Shown in pieces: positions 11,691 through 20,466 of a DNA stretch of 64,000 nucleotides. Under the pieces are notes generated by a model. It saw only the letters and a list, made by a program, of their open reading frames with translations, was not told the origin of the DNA and did not search any database. Numbering within the stretch: the first letter of the stretch is position 1; the number at the start of each line of letters is the position of its first letter. The stretch comes from Zygnema cylindricum (taxonomy: Eukaryota; Streptophyta; Zygnematophyceae; Zygnematales; Zygnemataceae). Location: contig JBBHKE010000605.1 in assembly GCA_037447655.1 (NCBI GenBank), positions 53,855 through 117,854 on the forward strand, written 5' to 3'. The position numbers and the translations under genes were made by a program.

Positions 11691-13045
11691 AGGGTGCGTT
11701 TCCATGTGCCTAAGTAAGGGTTTTTTTCTGTCGTTTTCCTGTAAAACTTAGAGCCGTACCGCGTAAGTTTCAACCGGACAAAAAAATAGAGAAAATGAGA
11801 AGTACATTTTGCGTCATCATCGAATTTAAAATGTACTATGTGTTGTCGTTTTGTGTTCTTCGACCCACGGCCACGCCAAAAAACGTCATCTTCAAACTTT
11901 TCTTTAAAACACAGGGAAGATGTGTTTTAAAACAATGAATTTTCGAAAAACAAATAGAAACACGTAGTTGCACAAATTTTCAAGAAATTTCAAAAGAATT
12001 CAAGCAACGACGAAAAGTGCACGATCCGCTATGTTTTGTCCGTATGGGTTCAGGTACGACAAAGTAAAGTAAACAACTTGTTAGGTTTTGTCCGTTTGCG
12101 CCTGGTACGGATTTTATTTCGCCAGGGGTCTCAAGGTCCGATGCCATTTCACGTCGAGCGGACAAGAGACGCAAAGGCAAAGTGCATCTTCTTCAACCGT
12201 GAAACGGCACAGGCTGGATGGCGGTACGTCTACAATGTCACGAAAAGTCAAGCGACGTCACAAGCAGTTACAAAATAATATGAAATATAACGTGCGTCAT
12301 CACAGATTGTACACTGTCGACAACCGTCACGGGCATTGTCGACGCATACAATCGTCACGCCCTTAAGTGACAACTTCGTTTGGTACAGTACACCGCCAAT
12401 CGCTATTAGCGTAGAAGTTTCTTTAGCGTACATGAAAAATTACCGTGGTTTACGCTAATTAAGAATTTGAAAAATTTTGAAAAAAAACATACATTCTAAT
12501 TGTTTAATAATTCTAATTTGGGTCTTTGAAAAAAATAAATGTCGGTCGCAAACATGCTTACACTAATATAGGTATTCGTACAAAATCTGACAAATCGTAC
12601 ATAAATCGTACGTTCACACAGTCGAAACGTGATTGCTGGACGAATATGTGCGAACGTGATATTTTACAACCCGATTAGACCCCCTTTTTAGAGCGCACAT
12701 TCTCATGCGTCCGCGGCTACTAAAACTCATTAACTATGCTTTTTCACTTAAAAAGGTACAGTTTTGTACGGTCTGACACTCTCCAAACACCACACTAATT
12801 AACTGATGGCGTACTTCCATTTTGTACGGTACTAAAAAATTTACCCTAAATAGAGTAAAGAAAAAAATAAAATGAGCTACGCTAATGGAGAATAAAAAAA
12901 ATAAAGGCGGGACGGAATTAGCGTACACAACGCTAATAGCTGTACTGTACTGTACACATAGGGACACCCGAAATCCGGGTCCGCCGGATCTGCGCTAAAA
13001 AACAAAGTTTTTTCTCTATGTTTCAAGTACATGGAGACGCACCCT
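11691..13045. mobile_element. Putative non-autonomous DNA transposon with short terminal inverted repeats
   Basis: The left end reads AGGGTGCGTTTCCATGTGC. The complement of the right end (13045 inward) reads AGGGTGCGTCTCCATGTAC, so 16 of 19 positions agree in inward-facing orientation. The left end and about 80 bp next to it recur inverted at about 27235-27315. No transposase-like frame is present in the 1355 bp. The target duplication is unclear (TA to the left, AA to the right), so the superfamily is not assigned. Confidence 0.45.
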
Positions 13046-13777
13046 AAAACTGCTTTCCAGTCAGTTGTGTTCCAGTAAAGCGTTTAGCCGTTATTTCCGC
13101 CGCAAATCCCGGGATCCTTCCTTGGAACCACCCTAAAGAAATATTCTGCCCGCAAAGCGCCTCCCGTAAAGACAGGACAAGGATCACACAGAGTTCGTAC
13201 AATATTCGTACAGGAAACGTTTAAATTTCGTACAGGGTACGTCTAAAATCCGTACAATATTCGTACATATCCCATTCGACGGAAAATCGGAGACCTGCCT
13301 TTTACAAGTCCAACGGTACAGTACAGACGTACAGGAAAAAATGACGTCATTTTGTTCTAAGGTACGTCATTTTTGTCGTTAGTGACGAGCCTCCGCCGTT
13401 CCAGATCGCCAGTTCCCAACAGGATTCCGTCGTTCCTGAATCCGCCACTGGCCAGCTGTCCGTACGACAGCTGTATTATAATGTCGGTGCCGTCAATCGT
13501 TTTGTCGTTTTCCGTACATTTTTTTGTCGGCCACCGGCTTTCGGAAATCCTTTTCCGATCATTTAAATCCGCTTTTGCGAAAATCAAGATTGTAAAAATT
13601 CGAATTTTCGTCCGTACCACATCCCTTTCTCGCTCTCTCTCCCTCTCTCTCCCCCTCCCTCGAAGCCTCCGCCTCCGCGTATCCTCGTATCCCTCGCCCC
13701 CTTGTTTCCTCCGCCTCTTTTATCTCTATCCCCTCTCTCTCTCCGAGTTACACTAATTTGTCGTGTTCGATAAAGCC
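13046..13777. other. Upstream region of the LysM gene
   Basis: GTAC-rich sequence at 13190-13330 (repeated CGTACAATATTCGTACA) is followed by a CT-rich block at 13620-13745 just before the predicted start. This is a plausible promoter and 5' untranslated region, but I see no convincing TATA box. Confidence 0.4.
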
Positions 13778-15928
13778 ATGGCCCGGCGATCCGTCCTACT
13801 TGTACGGCGGCTCTGTTTCTTTTTGTCGTTAGCGGCCGCATTTTGCGGCGGATGTCACGGTCTTCGGTGCGGGAAAAGCCGCCTCGTGAGGAAGACAGAC
13901 ACGTGTAAAACTTTGACCGCAGAATACAAAATTTCTTTGTCGTTATTCAGAGTTTTGAATCCGGGAGTCGTCTGCTCTGCTTTGCCGGTAAAAAAAAAAA
14001 CAAAAAAAAAAAAAAAAACTCCTCCCTTCTTATCCCTCTCTCCCTCCCTTTTCAGTTCTTCCATTAATTTCTGATGAGCTTCATGATTTATCGAACTCGA
14101 TTTCGATGATTCCATTTCCCGATGACCTCCATTTTGTTTTGTTCCGGTTCTACTCCTCCCTCCCCCCTTTCCCGGCCACAGGTCGGCAAAATGGTTTGCG
14201 TCCTTCCCGTCAACCGCAAGCTCAGCGTCACCCATGTCCCTATTTTGTCCTCTAGCGCAACTCTCAAACCCCGCTTTGTCTCATCCCTGCTGACGTGGCA
14301 GCCCTTCTGGGCGGCGCGTCAGACAAACGATTCCAATTCCGCCGCCGGCGAAACTCCCTCCGTACCGTTTCGCACGTGCGGCGGTACGGCCGAAAGTCGC
14401 ATTGTGACGCATGTCACGCCCCGATTTTTGGGAGCGGCCGAATCGGCCGGACTGGCGATTTTATCGGACGGCCGTCAGTTTCGATACGCACGTGGGAACT
14501 GTTGGGTGGAGAAAAAATCGCAGAGGATTTTACAGCCCTTTGTATCCGTTGGTAAAACCACTTTATCTCTTTTTTTTCCCTCCATTTTACCCCCCTTTTA
14601 CCCCCCTTTTCCCTCCCTCCCTCCCCTCCCTCCCCCTCCCTTCCCCCCCCCCTTTTTTTTTTTTTATGTGTAATTTTTTTTTTCCTTCAGAGAATTTTCT
14701 GGCTTTCCTCCATTAGGGTTTTTTTTTTTTTCTTTGGGGGGGAGGGGGGGGGGGGGGGGGGGGGAGAGGGGAGGGGGGGGAGGGGAGAGGGAGAGGGAGA
14801 GTTAGGGTTGTAAAGGTTTTTTTTTTAGGTCGTTCTGAAGGTTTTCTCAGTGGTTATTTTTTTGTCGTTTTCTGCCATGCCACGTGTCACTTGCAGCCGC
14901 CTGCTCCTTCTCCGTCGGCACCAGATTATTCGTCTCGGAGGTTCACGGCCGCAATACGACAAACGACAAGGTACGGCTGACCGCGCTGCTCGTAGAACTG
15001 TACGGAACATACGTGGCTACATGTACGGAACGCAGTGGCTGCACGTACGGAATGTTGCAGTACTTTCTACATGTACGGATTGTACTTGCTGCACATGCGG
15101 AATGTGCGGAAGATTTTTGCCGCGCGTGTGGAATGTACGGAATGTACGGGCCGTACATCGCTGCATGTACGGACGGTGTCGGCAGATAGTACGGCACGCC
15201 GTGCAGCGTTGTAAGCGCGAGGGAACAACGAGGGCGGGGCGGAGAGTCGTGGGAAGAGCCAGGGACTATAGAAGGGAGTACGGATGTACGGTTCGACATG
15301 TACGGATGTACGGATGTACATGTACGGATGTACGGATGTACATGTGCGGATGTACGGATATGCCTATTCGAATGCACGGATGTGGATGTATGGATGTACG
15401 GATGTACGAATATGCATGCTTGAATGTACGGATGTGCATGTACGGATGTGGACGAAAGCAGTATTCCGATCCAGATTCGTTTTTTTCTTTCTTTTTTTTT
15501 TCTTTTTTTTTATAGTGGCTCTTCCGAAGCATAAGAGGTTTGAATAAAGACAAAAAAATAATAATAAGTAAATAAATAAATAAATAATAAAAGAGAGAAA
15601 ATGCAAAATCGAAAACAAAGAGAAACGATCGATACAGAGAAACCATTTGTTTTTATTCTTTTTATTTTATTCTTATTTTATTTTATTTTATTCCGTATAA
15701 GACAAGTACGGAGTACGGACGTTTGTCTTATTCTGCACTTTTGCGGCCCGGAGCCGTCCGCAGATGCACAACGGCTGCGTGCGCGTGGACGACACGTGCG
15801 AAGAGGCTGACGTGGCAGCCCTAGCGCATTTCCTGGGCGCGGAGGCTCCCTCGGCGGACTGGAGAGAGGGCGGCGCGAGAGTCCACGTCAGAGAGGCGCC
15901 TGCTTGCGTCATTCTGGACTACTCGTGA
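13778..15928 (+). CDS. Secreted LysM protein with 3D/MltA-like C-terminal region
   Basis: Four exons join in phase: 13778-13987, 14182-14551, 14897-14970 and 15764-15928, all with GT-AG introns, giving 272 residues. Residues 1-28 form a signal peptide (basic start, then CFFLSLAAAF, small residues at the cleavage side). Residues 31-76 fit a LysM domain, which binds N-acetylglucosamine polymers: DTC, EYKIS, LNPGVVC and VGKMVCV, with four cysteines. Intron 1 lies inside this domain and joins SALP to VGKM. Residues about 142-250 resemble the 3D domain of MltA/YocH-type muralytic proteins: LSDGR, CW, LQPFVSVA, VGTRLFVSEVHGR, HNGCVRVDD, then HFLG. Of the three aspartates that name the family only the one in RVDD is clearly kept, so catalysis is uncertain. 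An upstream in-frame ATG at 13763 exists; 13778 has the better context (GCCATGG). The LysM call is firm and the 3D call tentative. Confidence 0.7.
14552..14896 (+). repeat. Intron 2 of the LysM gene with long C-rich and G-rich tracts
   Basis: A C/T tract at about 14578-14652 with runs of up to ten C is followed by a G tract at about 14737-14800 with very long G runs. They could pair with each other or form G-quadruplex structures within the transcript. The intron is bounded by GTAAAACC and TTGCAG. Confidence 0.75.
14971..15763 (+). repeat. Intron 3 of the LysM gene with a GTACGGATGT minisatellite
   Basis: The 793-bp intron holds dispersed TGTACGGAA motifs (about 15000-15175) and then a compact array at about 15277-15455 built from TGTACGGATGTACG and CATGTACGGATG units with small variants. 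The array leaves long frames open on both strands, all rich in M/Y/G/C/T or H/P/Y/I/R/T repeats; these are artefacts. The intron starts GTACGG and ends CCGCAG. Confidence 0.8.
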
Positions 15929-16232
15929 CGTCACACGTGAACCCAGGCGACGACGTACCCTGTACGGAGAAGTACATCTTGTACGGAGACGTGCATCTGG
16001 TACGGGAGACGTGACGGTGTGCAGAGACGGGAAGCGTGACGTGACGTGACGTGACGTACAAATTATCCGTACAATTGGTGCGGCGGAGGATGCGAGGAGA
16101 TGGGAGAGGAGGAGAGCGCGCGTGTACGGTACGGAAGGTTTATTTACTTTTTTTTGTCGCGGAGCGAAGGAGGGGGAAGGGAATTTCGACGTGTGACGAG
16201 GACCGAAGGGGGAAAAAAGAGGATGACGTGGC

Positions 16233-16305
<73 letters not shown>

Positions 16306-16520
16306 GTTCATGGCGTTATGTGACGTGACGTGACGCGACGATGACGATTCGATTCGGTGAAGGATGGTGACGTGGCGGGGAGAGAGAGAGAGAGAGAAAC
16401 GGAGGGTTCGGGGAATCGTTGCGGTTTTGGTGACGTGACGTGACGTGACTAGGGTAGAAGGGATGACGTGGCAGGGAAGACCTTCTATGACGTGACGTGA
16501 CGTGGCATGACGTACTGGGA
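15929..16520. promoter_or_regulatory. Cluster of TGACG/GACGTG motifs and a long GA microsatellite
   Basis: Runs such as GTGACGTGACGTGACGTG occur near 16035-16060, 16319-16340, 16430-16450 and 16487-16515, and single TGACGTGGC sites recur between them. TGACG is the core bound by plant TGA-type bZIP factors. A (GA)n tract of over 30 units lies at 16235-16302, with a shorter one at 16380-16397. No gene is seen here. The cluster lies 3' of the LysM gene, so any regulatory role is inference. Confidence 0.4.
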
Positions 16521-18059
16521 TGTGACAGCTGGTCGCCTAATCTTTTTTTTTTTTTTTTTTTTTTTTTTTTGGAGTGGGAATAGGGAAGCTCTTGAAGTAG
16601 AGGAGCGAACTTTTTTCATCATTTTTTTTTTTTGTATTATTTATTTATTTATTTGTTTAATGTGTTTGGGCCGCGCCTTTTTTTTTTTTTTTTTCGTTTT
16701 TTTTTTTTTTTTTTTTTCATATATAGCTTTTGCTAGGTCCAAAAGGAAAAAAAAAAAGAAAAAAAAGGTAAAGGGGACTCTTAGGGTTTTTATGGGTATT
16801 TTTAGGGTTTTTATAGGGATTTTTTTTAGGGGTTTTATAGGGATTTTTTTTTTAGGGTTTTCAGGTGTTTTTCTAGGGCTTTTTTGGACAGGAAATCATC
16901 CTTCCCTGTACCATAAAAAAAATTAGAATTATCAATTAATAGTGCGGTAAAGGGGTATAAACTATAAAAGGGATTTAAAAAAACTAATATTTCAATTTTA
17001 TTTTTGTTTTTAAAATGTAGAGAAAGAAAATGAGAGCTCACCTTTTTTTTTTTTTTTTTTTGGGAAAGAGCCCTTACTTTTCTTCGGTCAGTTGAAGGCC
17101 TAAAAAATATGGAAGAGAGGGAGAGAAAGAGAGCGAGAGAGAGAGAGGGAGAGGAAGAGGGAGGGAAAGAGAGCGAGAGAAAAAGAGAGGGAGAGGAAGA
17201 GAGGGAGAAAGAGAGAGAGAATTGAGGGAGAGAAAGGGAGAAAAAGAGTTTAAAGTTTGTAAAATAAAGTGTGTAAATTTGAATTAAAGTAAAAATGAAA
17301 AAAAAAAAAAAAGTAGCAAATTTTGAGAAGAAAATTGTAAAAGAAAAGGTGGAACAAAATAAAAAATTGTACCAAAAGACAAAAGAAAATTGAAATTGTC
17401 ACATTTTGAGAAAATGTCGAACATTTGATTTAGTGTTGACATTTTTACCCTTTTTTTCTGTTTTTATTTTCAAAATTGTTTCACTAAAATAAAATTTGTG
17501 ATATATTCTTCTTCTATGGTTTTTTTTGCAGAATAATAACCTTAAAAAAAAAAATATTCTTTACTTCGACAGTCAGATATATTTTTAATTTATTACCTGC
17601 CCTAAAAAAACATATTTTTTTAAAACAAATTGATTATTTTCTACAATCCTTTACATTGGTTCCAATATATATTGTTTTAAATAAATCCCTTCAAGTTTTC
17701 TAAAGACAACAATTCATTTGTAAAAAAAAAAATCTAACTGAGGATTTTTTTTTTTTTTTGAAATGAGAAATTTTATACTAACTACTCGAATTTTCTTTCC
17801 CCCAATTTTTTTCTTACTGGTATTTAAACATAAGTCAGTAATTACTAATAATGAAAAAAGTAAAAAATAAAAAATAAAAATAAAATAAAAAATAATGAAA
17901 AATATGACAAAAAACATGACATTACTATATTTTCTCTTTAAAAAAAAACGCAAGCCTCAAATGTACCAAAAAAAATAATTAAAAAAAATACAAAATAACA
18001 ACGATTCAGAATTTGTTGAAAACAAAACGTATGCATGAGAAAAAATAAAAGTTAACGCA
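16521..18059. other. Low-complexity AT-rich stretch with degenerate telomere-like repeats
   Basis: Long T runs lie at about 16542-16570, 16678-16718 and 17042-17060. A GA-rich tract lies at about 17110-17260. Between 16779 and 16880 TTTAGGG-like units (TTAGGGTTTTTATGGG and similar) recur in degenerate form. No gene could be supported; the frames here are Phe/Lys-rich by composition. Confidence 0.6.
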
Positions 18060-18452
18060 AAATCACAACCTTGTAGCTTCCGGGGGAGAAATTTGTAAAA
18101 TGAGAGGTTTCACATGTTATTCCTTTGCATCGGATTGATATATATGTGTGCCACCATTGCTGGTGGTGTTGCTGCCGATATCGTCCTCGACAATGGAGTT
18201 CCTCGAGATATGGCTCCTCCCTTTTCTCCCTCCATGACAATTTCCTCCCCTTCCTCACTATCCTCAGTGATAGTGACAGTGGAGGTACCAGAAAAACGTG
18301 TACCTCCTAACCCTGGTGGTGGTGGGCACCGAATATGTCCGGATACTATGCCCCATAGGTGCTTCTCAAAGAAAGCCCCTTCCATCATCATCTCCCATTA
18401 AAGAAAGTCTGATCCATCAAATATGAGCACCCTAAAGGGTGGGCCCATAACC
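18060..18452 (-). pseudogene. Copia gag N-terminal fragment with primer-binding site
   Basis: On the minus strand, GGTTATGGGCCCACC (18452-18438) follows the LTR end. The ATG within it (18448-18446) opens a frame MGPPFRVLIFDGSDF, then an in-frame stop, then WEMMMEGAFFEKHLWGIVSG. This is the same gag N-terminus as in elements B, C and the 34.7-38.9 kb element. The fragment is truncated near 18060. Confidence 0.82.
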
Positions 18453-19130
18453 TGAAATTTTGTGGCTTCCATTAGCCCACAGAATATGCAGCTTGTACTA
18501 AGCCTCTAGGATAATATTTTCCACTTTGACTTTCCCACTGAATAAGTGCCATACTGGCACACCCTCACCCCTCACCCAATATACTGACCACCCTCACCCA
18601 TGTGAGGGCCCGACTCCCTTGAGCCTAACGCATAAAGAATCATTGAATTTGCTCCCTTGAGCAGTGAGTTACCAATGGTCAAAGGTGACTTATAAATACA
18701 AAAACTTCCTTAGAGAGAGGCGGCTCAAAAATGCCTAAGTCCTGTGACGCCTACTCACACATACCTACTACTAAACCCTAGGCCAATCATAGGACTGTAC
18801 AGTACAAGAAGGTACAGTGGCCGATGTACTTCTTGTACGGCCATAGTACGGCGTGGCCTTCCAGGTGACAGGGAGCCATGGTTCCTCCTCCCGTCTTCTC
18901 CGATGTCCAATGGTATACTGACACGTGGCATCCCATAACGTCTTCTCCGAAAGCCACCAAAATGTCCATTCCGGGTTGGCGGCTGCAGCGATGGCCGTCC
19001 GATCAAGGTAATTTACATGGCCGAGATTTACGTCCGTGCATGACGTCGTAATGTGAACGCACGCCGTCGGTTCACATGCGACTCGAAGTCTTTTTACTCC
19101 GTTAATATACAAATGTGGAGGTATTTGGGA
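18453..19130 (-). repeat. Partial copia LTR
   Basis: On the minus strand this LTR ends AAATTTCA at 18453, next to the primer site. It holds the GTAC-flanked inverted repeat (about 18806-18850) and a CACGTGGCA element like the other copia LTRs. It fades near 19130 without a recognisable TGTTGAAA start, so it is truncated. The upper boundary is approximate. Confidence 0.65.
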
Positions 19131-19389
19131 GGTTAATTTTCAAGAGTTCCTCAATTACTTGTGGTCAACGCTCTTTCAAGAGACTGGGCCTTGAGAACCC
19201 CTCCCCCTTCAGTTATAACTTCTTCTCCTTACTTCTTATTATTATCGACGTTTACATGCTTCTTTCCTGACTTTCCTCTTTTTTATCGGCAATGTTTATC
19301 TTACTTCTTTTTTTTGTCAATGTTTATCTGTGGCTTTACAGCAATTGCGATCTTCTATCATCCTTCGATAGACTATTGCTGTTATAAAT

Positions 19390-19810
19390 TATGACGCGTT
19401 TCCTTTTTAGGGTTTTTGAGGGTTTTTTAGGGTTTTTTATGACGCGTTTCCTCCCTTTCATCACGTCTTTCCTCACTTTCGATTGCCTATTCCTGTTATG
19501 CTTTTTTTTAGGGTTTTTGAGGGTTTTTTAGGGTTTTTTATGACGCGTTTCCTCCCTTTCATCACGTCTTTCCTCACTTTCGATTGCCTATTCCTGTTAT
19601 GCTTTCGCTTGGCAGTTTAACTTTTACTAAATCTTTACCTATTATTGAGAAGGCAAGACTTTATTAAAAAGCGCAAATGGACAGTTAACTTTTATTAGAT
19701 TTTTAACCATATTGAGAATGCAATACTTTACTAAAAAGCTCAAACGGGCAGTTAACTTTTGTTAGATTTTAACTATATTGAGAAGGCAATACTTTATTAA
19801 AAAGCGCGGT
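19390..19810. repeat. Two tandem repeat blocks, one with telomere-like sequence
   Basis: About 19405-19607 holds two copies of a 101-bp unit with TTTTTAGGGTTTTTGAGGG and ATGACGCGTTTCC. About 19612-19810 holds three copies of a ~68-bp unit (CAGTTAACTTTTATTAGAT ... AAAAAGCGC). No gene was found from 19131 to 20466; frames there are T-rich. Confidence 0.8.
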
Positions 19811-20466
19811 GGTAAACCATTTGAATCCATGGGAACAAAAAGGGGCGACAATGCCAAGACTGAAAATCTACATGTGGAGGGAAGCAACTAAAAAGAAAAA
19901 GCTGGGAAACAAAACAATTTAACGATGTTGAGGTTTGGTTATGAAGTGACGGTTTGGGTACACTATTTTGTCCTCACTTTTGTGATTGTTGCTCTTTTAG
20001 AACATATTTTGTTGTCACGCCTTTTGACTCTATATGTTCTTTTCTTTTGCACTGCTTTGTCGTTTTGCCCACTTCCCTCCATGTTCAGTTTTTTTTTGAG
20101 TTTCTTTTTTGCGATCCACTTTCTTTTTCTGGTTCCCACTTACTCAAATAGTTTACAGTCGCGGTTTCTTCATAACGTCTTATATGATACATTGAAACGT
20201 TATAAAAATGTCTTTTCCATACCAGTTTTTTTTGCTTTTCTTTTCTTTATTTTTCTTTTTCAAGATTGACTAGGTGTACTCACTTTTCCTTCAAATTAAT
20301 GTCAATTGCAAATTATAACCCCATCGACTTTTAAAAATCATAATAAAAACATTAACGTCAACAATTTCCCTCGATTTTCTTACAAAACTTAACTTTTTTC
20401 CTTTTATATTAATCGAAACAAAACAACTAAAACTCCCTTTTATTCCTTTCCTCTTTATTCTACTAT

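Noticed and set aside
14850-15547. Long overlapping frames on both strands rich in M/Y/G/C/T or in H/P/Y/I/R/T
   Set aside because: They arise from the GTACGGATGT minisatellite inside intron 3 of the LysM gene; frames open on both strands are a repeat artefact.
16507-16926. 139-codon frame rich in Phe
   Set aside because: It is produced by T homopolymers and degenerate TTTAGGG-like repeats, with no domain or splice context.
18114-18401. Plus-strand 95-codon frame with a signal-peptide-like start
   Set aside because: It is the antisense of the copia gag N-terminus, which explains the sequence better.
19925-20269. 114-codon hydrophobic frame that could be a membrane protein
   Set aside because: The sequence is T-rich by composition, lacks a recognisable family and lies between repeats and a gene 3' end.
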